Positions 7,834 through 16,498 of a stretch of 46,979 bases of DNA are shown in pieces. How positions within the stretch are numbered: the first letter of the stretch is position 1; the number at the start of each line of letters is the position of its first letter. Source of the DNA: Cryomorphaceae bacterium (GTDB taxonomy: Bacteria; Bacteroidota; Bacteroidia; Flavobacteriales_D; Cryomorphaceae); contig PXBH01000045.1 in assembly GCA_003565555.1 (NCBI GenBank), forward strand, positions 1 to 46,979. The letters are read 5' to 3'. The translations under genes were made by a program, and so were the position numbers. The notes beneath the pieces were generated by a model. It saw nothing but the letters and a program-made list of their open reading frames with translations, was not told the origin of the DNA and did not search any database.

Positions 7834-9368
7834 GAAGCGGGGGGTATAATAAGTTTCTGTCCGGGCTTTAAGGCTTTGCTGCGGAGCCCGCTGTTGTGGT
7901 TGATGATATCGTTGGCGCTCACCCCGGGATACATGCGCGCGATGTCCCAGAGGGTATCGCCCCGTTGCACGGTATGGGTGCGGGTTTCTCCGGGTTCGGC
8001 CCCTGCCGCGGGCTTCGCTTCGGGCACAACCTTTTCGTTTTTTGCGCCCGCATCCGCGGTTGCGGCTTGCGGGGTACGGGTCACGGTTTTCCTGATCTCC
8101 AGGCGCTGGCCCGGATATATTCTGTTGCCGCGAATATTGTTCCACTCCCGCAGCGAGGAGAGGGGTACACCATACCGTTGTGCAATCACGCCGAGAACCT
8201 CTCCGCTGCGCACCACGTGCACTTCCGTGATGTCTTCATAGATTTTGCCGCTCACTAGTTGCGGACCCGGTTCGGGCATTTCATAGAGGCTGTCTGCATT
8301 GGCAAGGAATTTACCCACTGCAGGCACCGGCAGGTATACGGGCACGCAGTCTTCCGTTTCGGGCACGATGTTGCGCTTCAGTGAGGGGTTCAGCACTTCC
8401 AGAGATGCCACGGAGATATCGGTCACGGCGGCAATCTGATTGAACGTCGTTTCCCGACAAATGTGCACGGTATCTGTTTCTGCGTAGAAAAAAGACGGCA
8501 TGGCCGGGTAGATGTTGTGGTCTGAGGCGTAGTTCATCACATAATTCACTGCGATAAATGCAGGCACGTAGCTCCTCGTTTCGCGCGGCATATAGGGCCT
8601 CACCTCCCAATAGTCGCGCTTTCCCCCCGATCTTCTGATGGCTTTATTCACATTGCCCGGCCCCGCGTTGTAAGCGGCGAGCACAAGGTTCCAATCTTCG
8701 TACATGCCGTAGAGGAAGAGCATGTATCGGCATGCCGCCACGGTACTCTTGATCGGGTCGCGTCGCTCGTCGGTATAGGTGTCCACGTGAAGGCCGAACA
8801 TTTTTCCCGTGGGGTACATAAACTGCCAGAGGCCGGTGGCGCCCACCCGGGAGCGTGCATTCGGATTGAGTGCAGACTCCACAACTGCCAGGTGTTTCAG
8901 CTCCAAGGGTATGTCGAACATGTCGAGCTTTTCTTCAAAGAGGGGGTAATAAAAGGCAGCCAGGCCCAATACCCGTGAAGTTACGTCTCGGCGCTGCTCG
9001 GTGTACAGCTTGATAAAGGCTTCCACCGTTTTGTTGTACTGCAGGTCAAAAGGAGTTTGGGCATTGAGGTGTGTAAGTTTCTCGGCCACGGCTGCGGCAT
9101 CATATCCCGGTATGCTGTCCCATCGGAAGCCGTGTACGTTCAAGCATACGGAGTCACCCTCAAATCCCTGCCAATCGAGACGTTCTTCTGCCCACAAGGC
9201 ATCCATGGCGGCAAGCACGGGGTCATCGGGAAGGATGCGGGGTCCCGTAGTGTCTTGCTGAGCGATACGGGAAGAATCTCGGTCTGTCGATGCTTGGAAA
9301 GGTGCGGCGACGGCCGTTGAGCAAAATGTGCTGATAAACAGGATAAGTATTTTCTCGGCGCGGTTCAT
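7830..9368 (-). CDS. MltD-like lytic transglycosylase with two LysM domains
   Basis: 512 residues. The enzyme family cleaves the MurNAc-GlcNAc bond of peptidoglycan, forming 1,6-anhydro ends. A signal peptide covers residues 1-22. The SLT domain lies near 140-290, with catalytic Glu164 in AVVESALNPNARS and the GATGLWQFM motif, then YNAGPGNVNKA. Two LysM domains follow, near 383-427 (VRSGEVLGVIAQRYGV) and 465-509 (VQRGDTLWDIARMYPG), giving glycan binding. No lipid attachment Cys is seen, so it should be periplasmic. Its stop overlaps the DUF4837 start by four bases. Confidence 0.94.
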   Translation of the reverse strand: MNRAEKILILFISTFCSTAVAAPFQASTDRDSSRIAQQDTTGPRILPDDPVLAAMDALWAEERLDWQGFEGDSVCLNVHGFRWDSIPGYDAAAVAEKLTHLNAQTPFDLQYNKTVEAFIKLYTEQRRDVTSRVLGLAAFYYPLFEEKLDMFDIPLELKHLAVVESALNPNARSRVGATGLWQFMYPTGKMFGLHVDTYTDERRDPIKSTVAACRYMLFLYGMYEDWNLVLAAYNAGPGNVNKAIRRSGGKRDYWEVRPYMPRETRSYVPAFIAVNYVMNYASDHNIYPAMPSFFYAETDTVHICRETTFNQIAAVTDISVASLEVLNPSLKRNIVPETEDCVPVYLPVPAVGKFLANADSLYEMPEPGPQLVSGKIYEDITEVHVVRSGEVLGVIAQRYGVPLSSLREWNNIRGNRIYPGQRLEIRKTVTRTPQAATADAGAKNEKVVPEAKPAAGAEPGETRTHTVQRGDTLWDIARMYPGVSANDIINHNSGLRSKALKPGQKLIIPPAS

Positions 9369-9477
9369 TCGGGGGGCTTAAAGGAATCTTCTTCCGTTAC
9401 GCTAATTTCGGCAAAAGGGTTGAAGCGGAGCGAAGATTTAACAAAGGGTTATTCACCCGGGCCTGCTCAAGACTTTT

Positions 9478-10923
9478 CTACCCTTCTTTTTTTGCTAACG
9501 CGCGGCGCTGCATTAAGTTGTGCGCAAAAGATAAAAGGTCTTTCTCATTGAAAGCTTTTGCAGAGAACTGAGCGCCGAAAGGGAGGCCGTTTTCGGGGTG
9601 GGTAAAAAGCGGAAGAGAGACAGCCGGGATCCCGGCGAGGTTGGCGTGAACGGTGAAAATATCTTCGAGGTACATCTTGATAGGATCTTCCGTATTCTCA
9701 CCCAGCTTGAAAGCGGTATGCGGTGTAGTGGGCGAGAGGAGCAGGTCATACTGCTCCAGAAGGGCGTCCGTTTTTTCTTTGAGAATGCGCCGCACCTTTT
9801 GACCTTTGGCGTAGTAGGCGTCATAGTATCCCGAACTGAGCACAAAAGTTCCCAGCATAATCCTTCGCTTTACCTCTTTACCGAACGCTTCGGAGCGGCT
9901 CTTTACGTAAGTCGAATCGATATCGGTGGCTGCTTCACTTCTGTAGCCGTAATGAATACCGTCATAGCGCGACAGGTTAGAAGAGGCCTCTGCCGTGGTC
10001 AGCACATAGTACGCGGGCACAAGATATGCCAGTTCTTCAAGGTGTACGGGTTCTACGGTGTGCCCCGCCCCCCGCAGTTCATCGATCAGTGTAAGGTGTT
10101 GCTTTCTGACTTCGGGGTCCAAGGCGTCGTTGTCGATACATTCCTCGATGTACCCGATTTTCATGGGCGCGGAGTCACGCTCGCCTGCGTAAGCTGTTAC
10201 CGGAGCGGAAGCAGAGGTGGAATCCATCTCGTCTTTTCCGGCAATGACTTCGAGGATGAGTGCCGCATCCGAAACGGAACGCGTGATGGGACCGATTTGA
10301 TCAAATGAGGATGCGAAGGCAATGAGCCCGTGTCGGCTTACCCGTCCGTAGGTCGGTTTGAGCCCCACGGTGCCGCAGAAGGATGCCGGCTGACGAATAG
10401 ACCCGCCTGTGTCACTGCCGAGGGCCGCCAGACAGCAGCCCGCGGCAACAGCTGCAGCACTACCCCCGGAGGAGCCGCCGGGCACATATGCGGGATTGAG
10501 GGGATTTTTTACCGGCCCGAAAGATGAATTCTCGTTGGAGCCGCCCATGGCAAATTCGTCGCAATTCACACGGCCGATGAATACAACATCCTCGTCCAGC
10601 ATGCGCTGCACCGCTGTGGCGCTAAAAAGCGATTGAAAATTTTCGAGAATTTTTGAGGCTGCTGATACTTTACGGCCTGCGTAGCAAATATTGTCTTTGA
10701 GCGCCACAACCATTCCGGCCAGCTTCCCGGCGGTGCCGGCAGCTATTTTTTTCTGAACGGATTCGGCCCTTTCACGCGCCTCCGCTTCGAAAGTTTCAAG
10801 AAAAATGTTGAGTTCGCGTGTCTCTTCGATACGCTTGAGGTAGTGCTCGGTAAGTTCGGGCAGGGTGAACAGCCCCTCGTCAAGTGCGCCCCTGATTTGG
10901 GCCAGGGAAGTGTACTCCTTCAC
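9478..10923 (-). CDS. gatA: Asp/Glu-tRNA amidotransferase subunit A
   Basis: 481 residues from a GTG start, full family length. With GatB and GatC it amidates misacylated Glu-tRNA(Gln) or Asp-tRNA(Asn); GatA releases ammonia from glutamine. The amidase-signature triad is intact: Lys76 in VALKDN, Ser151 in PGGSSGGSA, Ser175 in DTGGSIRQP. The GLKPTYGRVSR and FASSFDQIGP motifs are GatA-typical. gatB and gatC are not in the window. It lies 22 bases after tatA and shares its promoter, an arrangement that recurs in Bacteroidota. Confidence 0.96.
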   Translation of the reverse strand: MKEYTSLAQIRGALDEGLFTLPELTEHYLKRIEETRELNIFLETFEAEARERAESVQKKIAAGTAGKLAGMVVALKDNICYAGRKVSAASKILENFQSLFSATAVQRMLDEDVVFIGRVNCDEFAMGGSNENSSFGPVKNPLNPAYVPGGSSGGSAAAVAAGCCLAALGSDTGGSIRQPASFCGTVGLKPTYGRVSRHGLIAFASSFDQIGPITRSVSDAALILEVIAGKDEMDSTSASAPVTAYAGERDSAPMKIGYIEECIDNDALDPEVRKQHLTLIDELRGAGHTVEPVHLEELAYLVPAYYVLTTAEASSNLSRYDGIHYGYRSEAATDIDSTYVKSRSEAFGKEVKRRIMLGTFVLSSGYYDAYYAKGQKVRRILKEKTDALLEQYDLLLSPTTPHTAFKLGENTEDPIKMYLEDIFTVHANLAGIPAVSLPLFTHPENGLPFGAQFSAKAFNEKDLLSFAHNLMQRRALAKKEG

Positions 10924-10945
10924 GGCTCTGTGGTCTTGAGGGTTT

Positions 10946-11131
10946 TCACTCCTTATTCTTGTCCTCGGGAAGGTTGTCGTCCTTGGTGGCGTCTTTAAAC
11001 TCTTTCATACCGCGACCGAGGCCCCGCATCATCTCGGGAATCTTCTTCCCTCCGAACAGCAGGAGTATGACTACGGCGATCAGCACCACTTGGGGCCATC
11101 CGATCATTCCTAAAATCAATGCAAGCAACAT
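10946..11131 (-). CDS. tatA: Twin-arginine translocase subunit TatA/TatE
   Basis: 61 residues. TatA oligomerises to make the passage for folded proteins selected by TatC through a twin-arginine signal. One transmembrane helix (about 3-24) is followed by the FGGKKIPEMMRGLGRGMKEFKDA hinge and amphipathic helix, then a short acidic/basic tail. The FG motif at the hinge is present. tatC is not in the window. First gene of a two-gene unit with gatA, with a -7 box 14 bases upstream of its ATG. Confidence 0.95.
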   Translation of the reverse strand: MLLALILGMIGWPQVVLIAVVILLLFGGKKIPEMMRGLGRGMKEFKDATKDDNLPEDKNKE

Positions 11132-11145
11132 GCTTTTCTTTTTTG

Positions 11146-11153
11146 CAAAAGTA
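11146..11153 (-). promoter_or_regulatory. -7 box (TACTTTTG) for tatA-gatA
   Basis: The minus-strand TACTTTTG fits TAnnTTTG and ends 14 bases before the tatA ATG. It sits in the 46-base gap after the envC-like gene, so tatA-gatA has its own start of transcription even though the upstream operon reads in the same direction. Confidence 0.6.
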
Positions 11154-11177
11154 CTAAAATAAGCGGAGCCGCCCGCT

Positions 11178-12431
11178 TTACTGCCTGAAGATCCACAGTG
11201 CCGGATCTTGCTTTACAGGACCCGTTTCCGAGACTTTCCAAATCTCGAGGTGGGCTTCGGATTTTCCCGAACTTTCGTCAGTAAGCACCGTTCCCAGCAC
11301 TTGCTTTACGTCCACCTGATCTCCCTTGCTCACGCGCACTTCCTTCAGGTTAGAATAAACGCTGCGGTAGGCGCCGTGGTTGATGATCACATTTTGTCCC
11401 GCTCCGGGAATGCTGAATACGCCCGAAACCGTTCCTTCAAAGACGGCCCGCACATCACTTTCTGCACCCGTGGCAATATCGATTCCGTTGTTGGGTACGG
11501 TGATCCCCGACAGCACAGGGTGGGGGTTGTTTCCGAATTTCGAAGTGATCACCCCGCGCTCCACGGGCCAGGGTAGCTTCCCCTTGTTTTTTTCAAAGTT
11601 TGCGGAAAGTGCGGCAGCCTCCGGTGTGAGGGCGTATATCCCGGCGTTGTCCTTTTTGGATGCGCGTATTTCGGCCTCGATGATGCGTTGTATCTCTTTG
11701 TTGAGTTTTTCACGCTGTCGTTCTTGCTGCTTGAGCTTTCTGAGAAGTGATTTTTCTTCCTGTTTCAATCCGCTTACCGACTGCTCCCGCCGCCGCAGGT
11801 CTTTGCTCAGCCCGTCGCGCTCTGCCTCCTCGTTTTCAATGAGCAGGTCTTTTTCATTGATGATCTTCAGAAGCTCCAGGTTCAGCGCGTTGAGGTATTC
11901 CTGTTTTTCCCTGATCTCGGTTGCTTGTTGTTCTCGGTATTTGGCAATCTGCCGCAGGTGACGAATGCGTTGGCTCGCCTGAAAAAAGTCGCTTGAAGCG
12001 AAGATGTACATCATTTTATCTGACGCGCGATTGCTGCGCTGTGCGTAGCGGATCATTTTCGCATAGTTTTCACGCAAGGCTTCGAGCTCTTTTTCGAGGG
12101 CTGCGTTTCGCTCCTTATTCTCCCTGATCCGCGTATTGTAAAGGCCTATTTCCCGGCGCAGACTTTGGATCAGGTCTTCACGCAGGCTGATTTTTCGGTT
12201 GAGCAGGGAGAGTTCGCCCTCCAGTTTGCTTCGGCTCTCTTGCTTTTCTTTGAGCAGGGCCGCCGTGACTCGAATTTCTTCGCTGATCCGGTCGCGCTCT
12301 TTTTGGAGGGCCGCTTTGTCCTGCCCCGAAGCCGAGATCACGGCCGCCAACAAGCCCGCGATAAGCAAGGCTGTTCTAGCGAAACGGTGTGTACTTCGCC
12401 GGGATTTTGAACGGATAGGTTTGCTGCTCAT
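11178..12431 (-). CDS. EnvC-like murein hydrolase activator with a degenerate M23 (LytM) domain
   Basis: 417 residues from the ATG at 12431, which overlaps the end of the DUF4292 gene by 56 bases; this start supplies the basic n-region and hydrophobic core of a signal peptide (RFARTALLIAGLLAAVIS). Residues ~37-255 are an almost continuous charged coiled coil; ~300-415 are a LytM/M23 fold. The usual zinc ligands are partly lost: HxxxD is NNGID, the YxHL histidine is Asn (YSNL) and HLHFE is EAHLE. EnvC-type proteins with such loss are known to switch on amidases rather than cut peptidoglycan, and I infer the same here. It is the last gene of the seven-gene run. Confidence 0.9.
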   Translation of the reverse strand: MSSKPIRSKSRRSTHRFARTALLIAGLLAAVISASGQDKAALQKERDRISEEIRVTAALLKEKQESRSKLEGELSLLNRKISLREDLIQSLRREIGLYNTRIRENKERNAALEKELEALRENYAKMIRYAQRSNRASDKMMYIFASSDFFQASQRIRHLRQIAKYREQQATEIREKQEYLNALNLELLKIINEKDLLIENEEAERDGLSKDLRRREQSVSGLKQEEKSLLRKLKQQERQREKLNKEIQRIIEAEIRASKKDNAGIYALTPEAAALSANFEKNKGKLPWPVERGVITSKFGNNPHPVLSGITVPNNGIDIATGAESDVRAVFEGTVSGVFSIPGAGQNVIINHGAYRSVYSNLKEVRVSKGDQVDVKQVLGTVLTDESSGKSEAHLEIWKVSETGPVKQDPALWIFRQ

Positions 12432-13281
12432 CGAGTCGAATGCGGGAGTAGGAGAGTTCAAATTTAGCGCTTTGATCGGGAGCGGAAGCGCGAATGGTGA
12501 TTTTCATCGGGAGGAGCCGGCCTTCCGTTTCCCTGAAATCGTCGTAATCTACCTGCAGCGAGCGCCCGAAAGCGATGTCATCCACCTGGGAGCGAACCAC
12601 CTTGAAATCACCCGGGCGGACGGTGTACCGCTTGATTATGAGATCTGAATCGTCGTACTTTTCTTTTGCCTTGCGGTATTTTCGCTGTTTGACTACCCCG
12701 AGCGCCGGAACGCCGTAGAGGTCTTCGGTCACTTCGATGGATTTACGCAGCTTTCTTCCGGTTTTGGTGGTGAGCATGTAGTTCAAACCATCTACGGATG
12801 CAACGTATTTTTCATCGGGATCAATTTGAATGGGATTGCCGGTAAGGATGTTTTGCACAAGGGAGTATTCTGCGTAATAGTTGATCATGCTGTCAAGCAG
12901 GTCGAAACCGCCGCGGTAGTAGGTGTTGTTGAGCTTATCGATGAATTTCAGGGAGTCCGGCCGGAGCAACACACGGGCGGCTTCTATACCGAGAGCCGGG
13001 GTAATGCTCATCCAGATGACCGAATCCGACGCCATGCGGAGATTGATCTTAAAAGAGCCGTTTTGTCCGGGGCTTTGCGCCCGTACAGCCATTTTTCCGT
13101 TTAGGGTGTAAAAGTCGAATGTATGCGCCTGAACCAATTCCATCAGCGCGTTCTCTCCGAGCGGCACCAGCGGGCTTTTCTCCAATACGCGCTTGGTTCT
13201 GCACCCCGAAGCGGCAATGAGTATGGCTGCAAACAACAGCCAAGTGCACCTGAAAGCAAACTTATTCCCCAAGGTCCTCAC
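12376..13281 (-). CDS. DUF4292 family lipoprotein (LolB-like)
   Basis: 301 residues from a GTG start at 13281, overlapping the TPR gene by 20 bases; a TTG at 13272 is an alternative. The signal ends in a lipobox (ILIAASGC, Cys27). DUF4292 proteins are Bacteroidota lipoproteins with a LolB/LppX-type half-barrel: the FYTLNGKMAVRAQSPGQNG strand set, the IWMSITPALGIEAARVLL segment and the FDLLDSMINYY helix are all visible. A part in lipoprotein or lipid handling at the outer membrane is inferred from the fold only. It is followed by the EnvC-like gene and preceded by the TPR lipoprotein in a conserved envelope cluster. Confidence 0.87.
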   Translation of the reverse strand: MRTLGNKFAFRCTWLLFAAILIAASGCRTKRVLEKSPLVPLGENALMELVQAHTFDFYTLNGKMAVRAQSPGQNGSFKINLRMASDSVIWMSITPALGIEAARVLLRPDSLKFIDKLNNTYYRGGFDLLDSMINYYAEYSLVQNILTGNPIQIDPDEKYVASVDGLNYMLTTKTGRKLRKSIEVTEDLYGVPALGVVKQRKYRKAKEKYDDSDLIIKRYTVRPGDFKVVRSQVDDIAFGRSLQVDYDDFRETEGRLLPMKITIRASAPDQSAKFELSYSRIRLDEQQTYPFKIPAKYTPFR

Positions 13282-15052
13282 TGTTTATTTTTCGGAGGAG
13301 GCTTTCGGCAGCTCCGCCTTCGTCAAGCGCTTGCTGCCACCACCTTACAGCTTCAGCGTTTTTGCCCATCGCGCGCAGTACATCCCCGTAGTGCTCCAGC
13401 ACTACCGGGTCGCGGTCTGCCCCGTTTTCGATGGCTTGTTCGATCCAGTACTTGGCATTGTGGTGGTTGCCCCGCATGTGTAATACCCAGCCGTAGGTAT
13501 CTTGAAACGAAGCTTGATCAGGCACGAGGCTGTTGGCTTTTTTGGCCATGGATTCGGCCTTCTCCAGACGCTCGCCGCGCAGGGACAGATAGTAGGCGTA
13601 ATTATTGAGCACCAGCGCATTATTCGGGTCGAATTCCAGGGCTTCCTCGTAGGCCCTGTCCGATTTTTCGTGCATCCCGGCGGCGTGGTAAGCGTCTCCG
13701 AGTGAAGTTTGAAATTGTGCCTCCAGCGCTTCATTGTCCACAATAAGCGCGCGCCCGGTGTTCAGGCGCTCGATGGCAGCATCCGGATCTTTGTTTTGGA
13801 GGTGAGCCGTGCCGTTGTACAGGTAGAATATGGGCTGCATCGGAAAGAGCTCCAAGGCAGCTTCGCTGTTTGCCAAAAGGGAAGGAATGTCGTTGAGGGC
13901 GGCATCAATGGTCAAAATTTGCTGCAAAATCGGAGGTCTGTTTGCATCGAGCTCCACGGCTTGAAGAAACTTCTCCCGTGCTTTTTCCGGATCGTCGAGG
14001 TTGTAGTAGATGTCACCTTGAATGGCATAGGATTTGGCTTCATCGGGATGCGTCCTTTCCATGGCTTCACCGAGCCCGATCACAAAATCACTCCTTTCCT
14101 CGAGGCTGCGCGAGGAGAGGTAATTCAGCAGGATATTCACTTTCACATCAATGCTGAGATCACCTGATTCAAAGGCGCGGAGGAGGTATTCTTCTGACTT
14201 TTCGCGGTTGCCCCGGTCTTCATAAAGCTCGAAGAGAGCCATGAGCACGGGTCCGCTTTCCGGGTCTTCGAAAAGCATGATTTCGTAAAGCTCCAGAGCC
14301 TCTTCGGAACGGCCCATGCGCTGAAGTATTTCGGCCTTCATGCCGTAATAGCGGGTCTCTTCGGGGTTGGCATCGATCAGGGCGATCACTTCTTTTAAGG
14401 CCCTGTCGTAGTCTTCTTTTTCGAGAAAGATGAGTTGCTTCTGAACGGAGATGTCTTCGTTGGGGCCGATTTTTTCGACAAGGTCGGTGTATATTTTCAG
14501 GGCTTCGTCGTACTCACCCTGGGCAGCCAGAAGGTTGGCCAGGTTGAAATAGTTGTCGTACTCCGCCGGTCGGGCATTTATAATTTCTTTGAACACCCGC
14601 ACGCTGCTTGGAAGGTCACCCGTCTCTGCGTAGAGCTGCGCCAGAAAATGGGCATACCATACATTGTCACCGTCACTTTCTCTTGCTTCTTTTGCCAAAC
14701 TAAGGGCCTCTCCGTAGCGACCCCGCTCGGCGAGAAGTTTGGCAATCTCGAACTTTACCGCTCCGCTGTGCGGATCGATACGCAGGGCCTCGTTAAAATA
14801 TTTTTTGGCCTGTCCGTAATCGCCCAAAATTTTGGCTTTGTTGCCGTCAAAAAAGAGCTTCGTAAATTCCATCCGCTCTTTTTCATTGAGCGCTGTGCGT
14901 TCCTTTTCGGCTGAAGACGACTTTCCGCCTCCGGCCAGGGCACAGCCTGACAGCACGAGCGCCGCGAGTGCATAGAGCACGGCAGCAGTCCGGAACGGAC
15001 CTCGGCAATAAACGGATAAAGAAGGGATGAAGGCGTGATTTCGAAAGCTCAT
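13262..15052 (-). CDS. TPR-repeat lipoprotein
   Basis: 596 residues from the ATG at 15052, which shares bases with the stop codon of the nucleotidyltransferase gene (ATGA), indicating coupled translation. A lipoprotein signal (ALVLSGC, lipid Cys37) precedes an array of tetratricopeptide repeats covering almost all of the rest, for example DYGQAKKYFNEALRIDPHSG near the start and EEALEFDPNNALVLNNYAYYLS near the end. TPR arrays are protein-binding scaffolds, so a periplasmic or outer-membrane assembly role is likely, but no partner can be named. The neighbourhood (flippase, nucleotidyltransferase, DUF4292, EnvC) suggests envelope biogenesis. Confidence 0.9.
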   Translation of the reverse strand: MSFRNHAFIPSLSVYCRGPFRTAAVLYALAALVLSGCALAGGGKSSSAEKERTALNEKERMEFTKLFFDGNKAKILGDYGQAKKYFNEALRIDPHSGAVKFEIAKLLAERGRYGEALSLAKEARESDGDNVWYAHFLAQLYAETGDLPSSVRVFKEIINARPAEYDNYFNLANLLAAQGEYDEALKIYTDLVEKIGPNEDISVQKQLIFLEKEDYDRALKEVIALIDANPEETRYYGMKAEILQRMGRSEEALELYEIMLFEDPESGPVLMALFELYEDRGNREKSEEYLLRAFESGDLSIDVKVNILLNYLSSRSLEERSDFVIGLGEAMERTHPDEAKSYAIQGDIYYNLDDPEKAREKFLQAVELDANRPPILQQILTIDAALNDIPSLLANSEAALELFPMQPIFYLYNGTAHLQNKDPDAAIERLNTGRALIVDNEALEAQFQTSLGDAYHAAGMHEKSDRAYEEALEFDPNNALVLNNYAYYLSLRGERLEKAESMAKKANSLVPDQASFQDTYGWVLHMRGNHHNAKYWIEQAIENGADRDPVVLEHYGDVLRAMGKNAEAVRWWQQALDEGGAAESLLRKINSEDLGE

Positions 15053-16050
15053 TCCACGGTATTGTAGTCGCCCACACTTAATTGAAAGCGTGGCTTGCTC
15101 ACTTTGGTGTGGCTTCCGATCATACTGTTTTCTATACACGCTGCGGTGATTTTTGTCTCGTTTTGCACGATGCTGTTGATTAAACGCGCATCGGTCACTG
15201 CACATTTTGTACCGATCGAGACATGGGGGCCTACCACGGAACCTGTGATCTTTGTTCCCGCGCCGATGTAGCAGGGCGGAATCAAGATACTATCCTCTAC
15301 TTCAGCAGTCGGATCAACGGAAGATTGCGGGTATTTCAGGTCCAATACGCGGCCGTTGGTCTCCACTGTCACGGCGGGATTGCCGCAGTCCATCCATGCG
15401 TTTACCTTTCCCGGACCTAATTTTGCTCCCTTCTCCGTCATGCGTTTCAGGGCATCGGGCAGCTGATATTCACCGCCCTTCGTCACATTGTTCTCCAAGA
15501 GGTAGGCAATCTCTTTTGCCAGGTCCTCTCCGTTCTTAAAGTAGTAAATGCCGATCATGGCAAGGTCACTCACAAACACTTCGGGCTTCTCGATAAAGTC
15601 GGTGATGTTCCCCTCATTATCGAGTTTCACCACGCCGAATGCGGATGGATTTTCGATTTGCTTCACCCAGAGTACACCGTCTTTTTTCTCATCCAGACGA
15701 AAATCCGCGGTAAACAAAGTATCCGCAAAAGCGACAATCACTTTGCCCTTGAGGCCTTCCCTCGCGCAGTGCACGGCATGGGCCGTACCCAGTGCTTCGT
15801 CTTGGTAAGCAATATGGCCGCGCGCTCCGAGCTGCTCAGCCACCTGCAGGAGATGGTTTTCCGCCTCTTTGCCGAAGCGACCCGTGATGAAAAAGATGTT
15901 CTTCACCGGCTCGTCCACCATGGCCGCGAGGTCTTCCGCAAGGTGCTGCACGATGGGCTTACCCGCGACAGGTATCAGGGGTTTGGGAACGGTAAGGGTA
16001 TGCGGCCGCAAGCGCTTTCCCATGCCGGCCATCGGGATGATAATGTTCAT
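15049..16050 (-). CDS. Sugar-1-phosphate nucleotidyltransferase with a left-handed beta-helix tail
   Basis: 333 residues from the ATG at 16050 (a TTG two codons earlier is less likely). The Rossmann-type N-terminal domain has the NTP-binding signature PMAGMGKRLRPHT followed by VPKPLIPVAGKP, then DEALGTAHAV and the metal/sugar site FADTLF (Asp-Thr where many family members have Asp-Asn/Asp). Hexapeptide-repeat-like turns start near residue 250 (ILIPPCYIGAGTKITGSVVG). The family makes NDP-sugars for polysaccharide or lipopolysaccharide; the precise sugar (glucose-1-phosphate with dTTP or UTP, or another) cannot be told. Six bases separate it from dut, and it couples to the TPR gene. Confidence 0.9.
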   Translation of the reverse strand: MNIIIPMAGMGKRLRPHTLTVPKPLIPVAGKPIVQHLAEDLAAMVDEPVKNIFFITGRFGKEAENHLLQVAEQLGARGHIAYQDEALGTAHAVHCAREGLKGKVIVAFADTLFTADFRLDEKKDGVLWVKQIENPSAFGVVKLDNEGNITDFIEKPEVFVSDLAMIGIYYFKNGEDLAKEIAYLLENNVTKGGEYQLPDALKRMTEKGAKLGPGKVNAWMDCGNPAVTVETNGRVLDLKYPQSSVDPTAEVEDSILIPPCYIGAGTKITGSVVGPHVSIGTKCAVTDARLINSIVQNETKITAACIENSMIGSHTKVSKPRFQLSVGDYNTVE

Positions 16051-16056
16051 GATCAA

Positions 16057-16497
16057 TCAGACATTTACACCCGTACTGCCGAATCCGCCTTGTCCGCGTT
16101 CGGTATCATCGAGTGTTTCGGTTTCTTTAAAAGTCACCTGCTCACAGCGGGCCGTTACCATTTGAGCAATACGGTCGCCGTCATTTACAATGACTTCCTT
16201 GGCTGACAAATTTATCAATAATACCTTGACCTCACCACGATAGTCGGCGTCGATTGTGCCCGGGGTATTGAGTACTGTGATGCCCTGTTTTAAGGCCAGG
16301 CCGCTTCGCGGGCGGATTTGGGCTTCCGTGCCCTGCGGCAAAGCCATGTAAAGTCCTGTGGGGATAAGCTTGCGTTCGAGGGGCCCCAACCTGACCGGGC
16401 CGTCCAGGTCGGCGTGCAAATCCACACCCGCGCTTCCGGGGGTGGCATAGGAGGGCAGGGGGTGTTTGGACTTGTTTACGATACGTGTTTCCGACAT
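16057..16497 (-). CDS. dut: dUTP diphosphatase
   Basis: 146 residues, typical of the trimeric enzyme. It hydrolyses dUTP to dUMP and pyrophosphate, keeping uracil out of DNA and feeding thymidylate synthesis. All five motifs are present in order: AGVDLHA (23-29), RPRSGLA (62-68), [13 protein letters not shown] (80-92, with the substrate-discriminating Tyr), GDRIAQMV (107-114) and the glycine-rich [10 protein letters not shown] (134-143). It begins one base after the flippase stop codon, so co-transcription is almost certain. The placement inside an envelope cluster is common in Flavobacteriia. Confidence 0.97.
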   Translation of the reverse strand: MSETRIVNKSKHPLPSYATPGSAGVDLHADLDGPVRLGPLERKLIPTGLYMALPQGTEAQIRPRSGLALKQGITVLNTPGTIDADYRGEVKVLLINLSAKEVIVNDGDRIAQMVTARCEQVTFKETETLDDTERGQGGFGSTGVNV

Positions 16498-16498
16498 A

